From contig NZ_JALKFX010000074.1 in NCBI RefSeq assembly GCF_023243045.1, positions 1 through 46,650 of the forward strand: DNA of 46,650 bases, in the 5' to 3' direction. How positions within the stretch are numbered: position 1 is the stretch's first letter; each line of letters starts with the position of its first letter. This document shows, one piece after another, positions 26,986-35,392 of this stretch. A program made the position numbers and the translations under genes. This stretch comes from Frankia sp. AgB32 (GTDB lineage Bacteria; Actinomycetota; Actinomycetes; Frankiales; Frankiaceae). The notes beneath the pieces are model-generated. The model ran no database searches. It was not told the origin of the DNA and saw only the letters and a list, made by a program, of their open reading frames with translations.

Positions 26986-28119
26986 TCAGCGCGGCAGGGG
27001 GTAGGTGACGGCGGTGATGCGTTCGGATTCGGTCCACAGCAGGCGGCGGCGGGTGTGGTCGCGGGTGACGCGACCGGCGCGGGCGGGTGCCGGGTGGCCG
27101 GTGCCGCCGAACAGGCCGTCGGGGCCGTAGTAGTCGCCGCCGCGCACCGTCGGGTCGACCGTCGCGCGGATCGGCGACAGGGCGCCGGCCTGCGAGCTGT
27201 GGATGAGCCAGCCCATCGCCGGTGCGAGGCGTCCCGTGACGAACGCGCGGGCGAACGGTGGGAGCTCTCGGACCAGGTCGGTGCGGGCGATGCCGGGGTG
27301 GGCGGCCACCGCGATCGTCTCGGCGCCCGCCGCTGCGAGGCGCCGCTGCAGCTCGTGGCTGAACAGCAGGTTGGCGAGTTTCGAGCTCGGATACGGCAGT
27401 CGCATCCGCGGGGCGCTGGGCGTGTCGTCCGCGCTGCGCCGAGGGCGGGGCAGGTAGCCGAGGACGCGGGCCGCGTCGGCGGGGCGGCCGATGATCGCGG
27501 CGGCCGGTTCGGCCCGTGCCGGTACGCGGGACAGCACGTCGGCGCGCAGGCGGCCGCAGAGGTGCGCGAGGCTGCTGACGGTGACGATCCGCGACCCGGG
27601 GGTGGGCAGCAGCCGGTCGAGCAGCAGGCCGGTGAAGGCGAAGTGCCCGAGGTGGTTGACCCCGAACGTCGCGTCGAAACCGTCCTCGGTATGGCTGGCG
27701 GTCGGGCGCATCACGCCGGCGTTGTTGACCAGCAGGTCCAGGCGGGGATGCGCGGCGCGGATCGCGTCGGCGGCCGCGTCGACGGACGCGAGGCGGGCCA
27801 GGTCGAGGCGTTGGATGCGGACGTCCGCGCCCGACGGGCCGGCGTCGGCCCGGATGCGGTCGGCGGCCCGCTCAGCCAGATCCAGGTCGCGGCAGGCCAT
27901 GACGACGGTCGCGCCGCTGCCGGCGAGGACCCGGGCGATCTCGAAGCCGATGCCGGAGTCGGCGCCGGTGACGACGGCCGTCCGGCCATCCTGGTCGGGC
28001 ACGTCGGCGAGGGTCCACGGCTGGCGGTCGGAACGGGTCCTCCTCCGGAGTGCGCCGCGGCGCACCCCGAACATCCCCGGTTGTCGCACCCTCCGGGCAC
28101 CGTCCAGGCGAAGCGTCAT
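26986..28119 (-). CDS. short-chain dehydrogenase/reductase, retinol-dehydrogenase-like
   Basis: A 377-residue SDR from ATG 28119-28117. A 40-residue basic leader comes before the Rossmann motif TGADSGIGFE. NNAGV and the catalytic YPSSK (Y-x3-K) are present. Between the catalytic Ser region (VTVSSLAHL) and YPSSK there is an insertion of about 45 residues, and the C-terminus is long, as in the retinol-dehydrogenase/protochlorophyllide-reductase-like group of actinobacteria. The ATG overlaps the stop of the upstream deazaflavin oxidoreductase (ATGA), so both are made from one transcript. The substrate is unknown; a lipophilic carbonyl compound is likely. Confidence 0.83.
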   Translation of the reverse strand: MTLRLDGARRVRQPGMFGVRRGALRRRTRSDRQPWTLADVPDQDGRTAVVTGADSGIGFEIARVLAGSGATVVMACRDLDLAERAADRIRADAGPSGADVRIQRLDLARLASVDAAADAIRAAHPRLDLLVNNAGVMRPTASHTEDGFDATFGVNHLGHFAFTGLLLDRLLPTPGSRIVTVSSLAHLCGRLRADVLSRVPARAEPAAAIIGRPADAARVLGYLPRPRRSADDTPSAPRMRLPYPSSKLANLLFSHELQRRLAAAGAETIAVAAHPGIARTDLVRELPPFARAFVTGRLAPAMGWLIHSSQAGALSPIRATVDPTVRGGDYYGPDGLFGGTGHPAPARAGRVTRDHTRRRLLWTESERITAVTYPLPR

Positions 28120-28547
28120 GTCACCGGCTCCAGCAGAACCAGCGGGATCAGCCGTTCCGTCCTGCGTTCATAGCCGCGGTACCAGCGGTTGTCGGCGACG
28201 ATGCGGGGCCACAGGCGGTCCCGCTCCTCCTGGGTGGCTGTCCGCGCACGCATCGCCTGCCAGTCCTTTCCGGTGGGCCGCACCTGCACGTCGGGGTTGG
28301 CGCAGACGTTGAAGTACCAGTCCGGGTTGCGGTCGTCCCCGCCGCGGGAGGCGACCAGGACGATGGTCGAGCCCTCCTGGATCGGGGAGGTCAGCCGCAG
28401 CGTGTGGGCACGCCCGCTGCGCCGGCCCGTCGTGGTCAGCTCCAGCACGGGCATCCCGCCGGCCCGACCGCCGAGCCGCCCTCGGGTCACCCGCAGGAGA
28501 ACGCCGTGCGCGGCGTTCATCGCCTTGAACATCCGGTCCCTCGCCAC
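28116..28547 (-). CDS. deazaflavin (F420)-dependent nitroreductase-family protein
   Basis: A 143-residue protein from GTG 28547-28545, preceded by ggggagag; an ATG five codons later is the alternative. The N-terminal helix VARDRMFKAMNAAH and the strand PVLELTTTGRRSGRAHTLRL are typical of the DDN-type split beta-barrel, in which the TTTGRRSG segment contacts the F420 phosphate. The core ends with the NPDWYFNVCANPDVQV and RLWPRIVAD segments of the family. Members use reduced F420 to reduce quinones or nitro compounds. It is coupled to the downstream SDR by a four-base overlap. Confidence 0.88.
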   Translation of the reverse strand: MARDRMFKAMNAAHGVLLRVTRGRLGGRAGGMPVLELTTTGRRSGRAHTLRLTSPIQEGSTIVLVASRGGDDRNPDWYFNVCANPDVQVRPTGKDWQAMRARTATQEERDRLWPRIVADNRWYRGYERRTERLIPLVLLEPVT

Positions 28548-28943
28548 CCGCCAACTCTCCCCTGTCCGGAGCCTCCCCGCTGGGGTCCGGCGAACGCCGT
28601 GTTCCTCACGGCCAGGGAGGGCGCACACCGGATCGCTGCCCGATGCTGGCACATCCTCGATGCACCGCGCCCGGATTGTCTTGTTCGCGCCACCGGGGTA
28701 CCCCCGTCGCACACCACCCGCGAGAAGGCCCATCGGAGCACGTCAGCCGCCGGCGTGGGTCCCGTCGCGATCCACCGATGCCCACGAACCAGGTGTGCCG
28801 CAGCACATGGCGCGCCGCCAGGTGCGCCGCCGCGCACTGTGCCGTGTACGGCGCACCGCTGTCGGCCGGCGTGCCGGGGACCCGCGTGCACCCGTAGCGA
28901 CGCGCTGCGGTGCGCGAGATCCACCGCCTCGCGGCCGTCGGTG
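28548..28943. other. stretch without a recognised gene
   Basis: About 400 bases between the deazaflavin oxidoreductase and the siderophore-binding-protein remnant. Every frame has open pieces but none shows family motifs or a plausible start. It probably contains the decayed body of the remnant immediately downstream plus the promoter of the oxidoreductase operon. Confidence 0.45.
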
Positions 28944-29123
28944 GACGGTCGGCGCGATCCTGGAGAGACGGTCGTAGTGGTCGGCGAGGTTGTAGAAGTT
29001 CGTGGCGAGGATCAGGTCGGGGTGCAGACCTGCGATCGGTTCCAGGTTGAGGTCGCCGCTGGTGTCGAGCGCGGTGCTCTTCGACAGGTCGATCCTGCCC
29101 TGGAGCCAGGGGAAGACGCCGTC
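28944..29123 (-). pseudogene. remnant of an iron-siderophore ABC transporter substrate-binding protein
   Basis: About 60 residues on the minus strand read GVFPWLQGRIDLSKS, then LEPIAGLHPDLILATN, then DHYDRLSRIAPTV. This is the characteristic first-lobe segment of FepB/FhuD-like siderophore-binding proteins, where the EKIAALKPDLI and YxxLxKIAPTV-type motifs are conserved. The frame loses similarity directly after APTV, and no signal peptide or second lobe is found on either side. No permease or ATPase genes are near. It is a decayed fragment of a former iron-uptake gene. Confidence 0.7.
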
Positions 29124-29321
29124 GACCCTAGCGCGTCCGGACGGACTCCACCCGCGGCGGGCGCCGAACAGCGATGCGCGCCACCACGCGACGAACCACG
29201 TCAACCCAACACCGGGCCGTACTACGACAATTACATCGGGTGACGCGATGGAACTCGCATTCAGAAAAGCCGCTCCGTGTTGCATTGTTATAGGCGACGG
29301 CTAATTCTGGAGAGTGACCCA

Positions 29322-29609
29322 ATGAATTATGTGGATCCCGTCACCATGGCGGGTACAGAAGCCGACTTAGGTATTGACCTACCTCGTCAGCAGTCCCGGG
29401 CCGGCGGCGAGAACCCCGGCCGACCGGACCGGAACGTCACCCGCGTCCACGCGGCGCTTAGCCAAGCCGACCAGCCACTTCGCGCCCGAACGCTGGCCCA
29501 CGTCCTCGGCCTTCCCGCCGCCGAGGTGACCGCGGCGCTGCGGCGCCTGCAGGACGCCGGCGCGGCTGTTTCCCACGACCGTCGCTGGAGCGCGGTCACC
29601 GAGGGGTAG
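29322..29609 (+). CDS. small winged-helix-like protein
   Basis: A 95-residue protein from ATG 29322, with GGAGAG upstream. The first 40 residues are polar. The rest forms a compact helix-turn-helix with wing: ALSQADQPLRARTLAHVLGL, PAAEVTAALRRLQDAGA and a final strand HDRRWSAV. This fits MarR- or ArsR-like DNA-binding domains without extra domains. The upstream 29270-29320 stretch is less GC-rich (cattgttataggcgacggct) and likely promoter-bearing. No target genes are evident. Confidence 0.6.
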   Translation: MNYVDPVTMAGTEADLGIDLPRQQSRAGGENPGRPDRNVTRVHAALSQADQPLRARTLAHVLGLPAAEVTAALRRLQDAGAAVSHDRRWSAVTEG

Positions 29610-29837
29610 CCCCACCGGGCCGCTGGCCGCACCTCGGCCACGGACGTCGAGGCCGCGAGCCGGGCCGCAGCCGGCTCGCCTCGCCTCGCCGCCGCCGCCG
29701 CCGGGCTGTTATCCCGTCGTATTTCCAGCCCGAGTGTTGCTGAAAGATGTCGCATTGCTGACCGGGCACCCCCGCCTGTTCGGCGAATCCGTTCGGCTCG
29801 GGCGACGATGCCCGCGCCGGCCGACAGCGACGGCCCG

Positions 29838-31841
29838 TCAGGACGCCTTGATGGGCTGGGCCGCCAGCCAGGCGGCCACCCGGGCGCGGGAACGCATGCC
29901 GAGTTTGTTGAGGATCTGCTGGACGTGGGACTCCGCGGTGCGCGGGGAGATCACCAGAGCGGCCGCGATCTCCCGGTTGCTCAGCCCGCGGCCGAGCAGC
30001 TCGGCGACCTCGAGTTCCCGTCGAGTCAACGGCTCCACCGCGGGGGAACCGGCGCCGCTCACCGCGCAGGCACGGGCCTCCGCCAGGTCAAGGGTGGTGC
30101 CCCGGGCCCAGGCTGCCTCGAACGCGCGGGCCCCCGGCGCTCGCCGGGCGGCCGTCTCCGCCCGGCGACGACACGCGAACAGGCCGGGCAGCGCCGCGGT
30201 CGACGTCCCCATCCGTTCCCACCCCCGATCCGCCGCGCCCAGCAGCACGGCGGCCGTGGTGTGCTCGCCGAGGCTGCTCTCGAACCAGGCCGCCGCGTCG
30301 AGCTGCAGCGCGACACCCAGTTCGCCCGGCCGTCCGCCGTCGTGGTCGGCGGCCGCGGCGAGCGTCGCACAGGAGATCTTCCGGGCCCGCGCGGCATCGC
30401 CCCCGCGCCAGGTCGCGATGGAGTACGCCCAGTCCGCGTACGTCCGAAGCTGGGGCGCGGCGAGCCGCTCCGCGATGGAAAGCCACTCCCGCTGGTAGCG
30501 CTCGACGCGGCCCGGGTCGGCGCCGAACGCCGCCGCGAGCATCAGCAGCGACAGGGTCCTCAACTGGTGGTCGACGTTGCCGTCGCGGCGGAACGCGGCC
30601 AGGGCCGGTTCGAGCACCTCGGCGGCGCCGGGGCTGCCCGCGTAGAGCGCACCGAGCCCAGCGAGCTGCGCGACGAGCGCACGGCGTCCGTCCGGCCCGT
30701 CCCGTCCCGTCAGGCCGTCCAGTCCGGCGCGGCCGCCCGTGCGGTCCAGTCCGGGCCGGGCGGTGGCGGCGAGCGCCGCTCCGTCGTGACGGAGCCGGGC
30801 CGCGGCGTCCCGGTCGCCGTGCAGGGTGGCGAGCCAGCCCGCGGCGTGCAGGGCGTCGAGCCGGTCCCGGTCGTCGCCGTCGGTCTGGTCGAGGAACCGG
30901 GTCAGCCAGCGCTGGCCCTGCGCGAACCGGCCGTCGACCAGCCAGAACCGGTGCAGCGAACCAGCCAGGGTGAGGCCCGCCCGGCCCTCACCCGCCTCGG
31001 CACAGAACCGCAGGGCCTCGTGGAGATTCGCGTCGTCGCGGCGCAGCCGACCCAGCCAGCCGGACCAGTCGGCGCCGCCGGCCTCGCGGGTGGCCCGGGC
31101 GGCCATCGCGGCATACCAGTCGCGGTGCCGGCGGCGCAGCGCGGCGGCCTCACCGGGGTGGCGGGCGAGCGTCGCGAGGCCGTAGCGGCGATGCGCCTGC
31201 GGCAGCCGGAAGCGGCCGCGCACCGGCCCGGGCCCGACGGTGAGAACGGACTTGTCCACCAGCGCGAACATCAGCTCCAGTGGCGACCCGTCGAGGTCCG
31301 GGCCGACGATCGCCGCGGCCGCGTCGAGGTCGAACTCACCGGGGAACACCGACAGGCTCGCCCACAGCCGCTGCTCCAGCCGGGTGCACAGGTCGTGGCT
31401 CCATCCGGCGCTGTCGTGCGGGGTGCGCTGGCGGGCGGTGACCCGCCGGCCGTCCTGGCGCAGGATCTCGGGGTCGCCGTCGTCGAGGTGGGCGAGGATC
31501 TCCGCGGGAGCGAGCGCCCGGGTGCGCCGCGCGGCCAGCTCGATCGCGAGCGGCATGCCCTCCAGCCGGCGGCAGATCTCCCGCACGGCGGGGCGGTTGG
31601 CGTCGGTGACCGCGAAGTCGGACCGGACCGCGCGGGCCCGTTCGACGAACAGGCTGACCGCGTCGTGATCCGCCGTGGGACTCTCCCGGCCCGGGCCCGA
31701 GCCCGAGCCCGCGACCGGGAACGGCCGCAGCACGTACACCGCCTCCCCGTCGACGCGGACCGACTCCCGGCTCGTGACCAGGAACCGCAGCTCGGCGCAG
31801 GCGTCCAGGAGCGCGTCGACCAGCGCGGCGCAGGCGCCCAC
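29838..31841 (-). pseudogene. 5'-truncated LuxR-family ATPase regulator
   Basis: A 667-residue open frame ends in a complete LuxR helix-turn-helix (LTRRELEVAELLGRGLSN, then SPRTAESHVQQILNKLG). It begins in the middle of the ATPase domain, at EHLVGACAALVDALL, normally preceded by the Walker A box and the DNCEHL Walker B strand. Reading upstream, only CEHLVG survives before an in-frame TGA at about 31878-31880. About 120 N-terminal residues, including the P-loop, are therefore lost. The middle is the helical TPR-like region (residues 240-590). Without ATP binding the regulator should be inactive or unregulated, so it is treated as a pseudogene. The start GTG at 31841 is only the first available one. 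Confidence 0.75.
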
Positions 31842-32118
31842 GAGATGTTCGCAGCACCGGCTGCCCGCTCAACGACGACCCCCTCGACGGCTGCCGCTGC
31901 CCGGCGCCGCGCGGCTCCATCGTGACGGTGCGGCCCCGTTTCATCCTCGGCAGCCGGCGCGGGCGGCGTCAACCGACCTGGCGGCGACCCGCCTCGGGTA
32001 CGTTGGTGCCGTCTCGGGATGCTGTCACTTACGCTCCGAACGGACCGGCGAGCTACGCGCGACCCACCGGCGGGGCGGGTTCCGCCCGTGCGCCGATGCT
32101 CGAAGGGAATCCCCCCGC

Positions 32119-33243
32119 ATGCTCACGCCGTTCGACGACTACCCCGTGCACCAGACGTCCCTGCCGGTCGCCCACGTCGGCAACGGACACCCCGACCACT
32201 TCGACCGGTTCTGGTTCAACGGTTACAGCGAGGACATGTTCTTCGCGCTCGCGATGGGCGTCTACCCGAACCGCGGCATCATCGACGCGGCGTTCTCCGT
32301 GGTCCACGAGGACGTCCAGCGGTCGGTGTTCGCCTCCGGCCGGGTCCCGCTCGACCGGACCCGGACCCGGATCGGCCCGATCAGCGTGGAGATCGTGGAG
32401 CCGCTGCGGATCACCCGGATCCGCGTCGACGCGCCGGAGCACGGGCTGGTCGCCGACCTGACCGCGACCGCCCGCACCGCTGCCTTCGAGGAGCCGCGCC
32501 AGACCCTGTACGACGGCGCCTACCCGCTGATGGACAACACCCGCGCCACCCAGATGGTGAGCTGGACCGGCGAGATCACCGCCGGCGGCCAGTCCGTTCC
32601 GGTCACGACGTCCGGCGGCCAGCCGGTCGTCGGCTCGAAGGACCGGTCCTGGGGGCTGCGCGGCCTCGGCGACCGTATTCGGATGGCGCCGCGGCCGATG
32701 AAGCCACAGACGTTCTTCCTCTGGGCGCCGCTGAACTTCGCCGACGAGTGCCTGCACTTCATGTCGATGGAGGACGAGCTCGGCCGGCCGCGCCAGCGGA
32801 CCGCCGCGGTGCTGCCCGTGATCGCCGAGGGTGGCCCGGTGTTCGGTCCCGACACCGGCACGCGGTGGCTCGGCGAATCCCACCACGACGTGCGGTGGGC
32901 CCCCGGCCTGCGCCGCTCCGAGGGCGCGACCCTGCACCTCGGCGACGCCGGTGCGGTGGAGCTTGAGCCGATCCGCACGTTCCGGATGAAGGGCGTCGGC
33001 TACCAGCACCCGGTCTGGGGGCACGGCAAGTGGCATGACGAGCTCGTCGTCGGCGGCGAGGTGCACAAGTCCGCCGAGCTGGACACGCTCTCGTTCGACT
33101 GCATCCACGTCCAGCAGGTCATGCGGGCCAGCTGGGGCGAGCGCCGCGGCCTCGGGGTGATGGAGCAGCTCATCATCGGCCCCTACGCGCCCGGCGGCTT
33201 CCGCGAACTGTTCGACGGCGCCCCGGCGCGGCCCGCCAGCTGA
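32119..33243 (+). CDS. conserved protein of unknown function
   Basis: A 374-residue protein from ATG 32119, preceded by gaaggga. It begins MLTPFDDYPVHQTSLPVAHV and continues as a beta-rich chain with conserved-looking Trp, His and Asp motifs (DRFWFNGYSEDMFFAL, SKDRSWGLRG, FFLWAPLNFADECLHF). No membrane segments or signal are seen. Uncharacterised proteins of this size and opening occur next to SDR and steroid or lipid-degradation genes in actinobacteria, and an SDR gene follows here after 169 bases. I do not assign a function. Confidence 0.7.
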   Translation: MLTPFDDYPVHQTSLPVAHVGNGHPDHFDRFWFNGYSEDMFFALAMGVYPNRGIIDAAFSVVHEDVQRSVFASGRVPLDRTRTRIGPISVEIVEPLRITRIRVDAPEHGLVADLTATARTAAFEEPRQTLYDGAYPLMDNTRATQMVSWTGEITAGGQSVPVTTSGGQPVVGSKDRSWGLRGLGDRIRMAPRPMKPQTFFLWAPLNFADECLHFMSMEDELGRPRQRTAAVLPVIAEGGPVFGPDTGTRWLGESHHDVRWAPGLRRSEGATLHLGDAGAVELEPIRTFRMKGVGYQHPVWGHGKWHDELVVGGEVHKSAELDTLSFDCIHVQQVMRASWGERRGLGVMEQLIIGPYAPGGFRELFDGAPARPAS

Positions 33244-33412
33244 CCGTCTTATCACCGTCCCTTCTGATCAACCTCCCATCTGGTCACCGTCGCCGCACCG
33301 GGACGTCACGGTGCGGACAACGGCTGTTCGCACCGGTCGGTGATGCTTTGCGGATGCGCGGGGCCGCTTTCGCCGCCGGGGCGGACGCACGCCGGTGCTC
33401 GCTGGAGGACGT

Positions 33413-34204
33413 GTGAGCACCCCCTCGGTCGTCATCACCGGCGCGGCGTCCGGGATCGGACGCGCCTGTGTACGGCTGTTCGCCGAGCGGGGTTTCGGCG
33501 TGGTCGCCGTCGACGTCGACGAGGCCGGCCTGGCGGCGCTGGCCGGCCCCGGCGGGACGGACGCCGGCCCGGCGGCGTCGATCGTCCCGCTGGTCGGGGA
33601 CGTCGCCCGCAAGGCGACCGGAACGGCGATGGTCCAGGCCGCGCTGGAGCGGTTCGGCCGGCTCGACGTCGCGGTGCTCAACGCCGGGATCGGCGGCACG
33701 CTGCCGTGGGCGCACGAGGACGCCATCGACCGGCTCGACCGGATCCTCGCCGTGAACGTGCGCGGCGTCGCGATCGGGATCCGGTCGGTCGTGCCCGCGA
33801 TACGCTCCGGCGGCGGCGGGTCGATCGTGGTGACCGCGTCCAGCGCCGGGCTGGCGGCGGACGCCGGGAACTGGGCCTACAACGCCTCGAAGGGCGCCGT
33901 GATCAACCTGGTCCGGGCCGCCGCGCTCGACCACGCCGCTGAGGGCATCCGGGTCAACGCGATCGCCCCCGGCCTCACCGACACCCCCCTGATGGCCCGC
34001 CACCGCACCGATCCCCACGTGGTCGACGCGGTCGGCCGCCGCATCCCGCTGCAACGCTGGGGACGCGCCGAGGAACACGCCGCCGCGATCTTCTTCCTCG
34101 CCTCCCCCGACGCCTCCTACGTCACCGGCGCCACCCTCGCCGCCGACGGCGGCCTCACCGCCATGCACGGCGCCGTCCCCCCACCGGCCCGCCCGGAAAT
34201 CTGA
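33413..34204 (+). CDS. classical short-chain dehydrogenase/reductase
   Basis: A 263-residue SDR from GTG 33413, with GGAGG at 33404-33408, which fixes the start. Motifs are complete: cofactor loop TGAASGIG, LNAGIGG, catalytic Ser in VTASSAGLAA, YNASK (Y-x3-K), and the C-terminal NAIAPGLTDTPL and VTGATLAADGGLT. The acidic residue after the second strand (VAVDVDEAG) favours NAD over NADP. It may act on a carbonyl group in the same pathway as the unknown protein upstream. The 3' flank holds a large inverted repeat. Confidence 0.88.
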   Translation: MSTPSVVITGAASGIGRACVRLFAERGFGVVAVDVDEAGLAALAGPGGTDAGPAASIVPLVGDVARKATGTAMVQAALERFGRLDVAVLNAGIGGTLPWAHEDAIDRLDRILAVNVRGVAIGIRSVVPAIRSGGGGSIVVTASSAGLAADAGNWAYNASKGAVINLVRAAALDHAAEGIRVNAIAPGLTDTPLMARHRTDPHVVDAVGRRIPLQRWGRAEEHAAAIFFLASPDASYVTGATLAADGGLTAMHGAVPPPARPEI

Positions 34205-34249
34205 CAGCTCCGGCGTGCCGCCGGGCTCCCCCCCGGTAATCGCGATCAA

Positions 34250-34297
34250 TGGTCCCTCTGTACGGCAAAAAGGACACGGAACCGTACAGAGGGACCA
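34250..34297. promoter_or_regulatory. perfect 16-bp inverted repeat, probable operator
   Basis: Arms TGGTCCCTCTGTACGG (34250-34265) and CCGTACAGAGGGACCA (34282-34297) are perfectly complementary around a 16-base spacer. It lies 54 bases upstream of ATG 34351. No poly-T follows, so it is not a typical intrinsic terminator. It may bind a dimeric regulator or be the trace of a small inserted element. A TAGGAT at 34344-34349, right before the start, fits an actinobacterial -10 box. Confidence 0.75.
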
Positions 34298-34350
34298 GGA
34301 TCTGCGCTCAGTACAAAAGCCGGTCCGCCTGGAATCGCAGCGATAGGATC

Positions 34351-35388
34351 ATGTGTATGGCCGGGGGGTTGTGGGAGCGGGTTAGGGGCTGGTTCGGGGC
34401 GGACGCGGAGCATGTGACGACGTGTTTCCTGCCCGAGCCCGGGTCGGCGCCGATCTGGCCGGCGCAGGGATACGTGCGGCTGTGGCTCGCCGAGGGGTTT
34501 CTCGCCCGGGCCCGCGGCTGGGGGCAGGATCGTTTCCCGGTGCTGCACGCGGGCGCCTCGCTGGACTTCGGGACGTCCGGGCAGGTCGCGTTCACGAGCT
34601 TCTCCCGACCGGCGGTCGCGTGGGCGGCGCCCGGCGACCAGGTCGATTTTTCCGTCACCCCGCTGCTGCCGTTCAACGGTGGGATCATCGAGATCGAGGC
34701 CGCCGTCTACGAGGCGACCGCCGGCGGCCCGCTGGGCACGGCGTTGCAGCTGGTCAGCGGGTTCGCGGAGCTGCTCGGACCGCCGCTGGCGACCGCGGCG
34801 TCGGTCGCCAAAGCCGTCTCGACCGGCCTCGACACGCTGATCGGCGCCGCCGGTGACAAGCCGGTTCTCGGCGTCCACCACGCGCTGACAAGCCCTGGCG
34901 GCGGGGGGCAACCGGTGCGGGCCGGCCACCTCGCCGTGGTGCACGCGGCGCCCGGCTCACTGCCCGGCGAACTCACGATCGACGCCGACGGCCGCCTCGC
35001 ACTGCTCGTCGACGGTTCGACCCGCCGCCTGATCGGCGTCGACTACCTCGTCGTACGCGTCGAGACCCGCACGGAGCACGACGTCTGGCTCTCCCCCGCG
35101 CTCCTGGCCCTGGTCACCCAGGCCCGCCTGGCCCGGGCGCACGGACGGCTGGCCGCCTTCGCCGACTATCGCGCCGAGGCCCTCACCCTGGCCTGGACGT
35201 CCGGCGACTACGTCGAGTCCGACCGGGCCCGGATCGCCACGGCCATCGCCGCCGCCCTCGACCCGGGCGAACAGGGCGCCGGCGCCGACCCGGACGTCGC
35301 CCTCACCGACGAGGTGCTCGCCCACCTCCCCGCCCAGGGCGACCCGGCCCTCGCCGGCCTCACCCTGCCCGACCTCCTCGCCCGGTGA
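34351..35388 (+). CDS. uncharacterised protein facing the CHAT/NTPase cassette
   Basis: A 345-residue protein. ATG 34351 and ATG 34357 are both possible; the TAGGAT ending at 34349 could drive a leaderless transcript starting at 34357. The N-terminus (LWERVRGWFGADA) is amphipathic. The middle contains beta-strands and small hydrophobic stretches (ALQLVSGFAELLG, ATAASVAKAVSTGL). No signal peptide and no known catalytic motif was found. It ends four bases from the end of the minus-strand giant NTPase gene, and the perfect inverted repeat upstream suggests regulated expression. Its convergent closeness to the cassette makes a functional link possible but unproven. Confidence 0.6.
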   Translation: MCMAGGLWERVRGWFGADAEHVTTCFLPEPGSAPIWPAQGYVRLWLAEGFLARARGWGQDRFPVLHAGASLDFGTSGQVAFTSFSRPAVAWAAPGDQVDFSVTPLLPFNGGIIEIEAAVYEATAGGPLGTALQLVSGFAELLGPPLATAASVAKAVSTGLDTLIGAAGDKPVLGVHHALTSPGGGGQPVRAGHLAVVHAAPGSLPGELTIDADGRLALLVDGSTRRLIGVDYLVVRVETRTEHDVWLSPALLALVTQARLARAHGRLAAFADYRAEALTLAWTSGDYVESDRARIATAIAAALDPGEQGAGADPDVALTDEVLAHLPAQGDPALAGLTLPDLLAR

Positions 35389-35392
35389 CGGC

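Noticed and set aside
28050-29243. 397-residue plus-strand open frame
   Set aside because: It reads antisense to the deazaflavin oxidoreductase and the siderophore-binding remnant and has random-looking composition.
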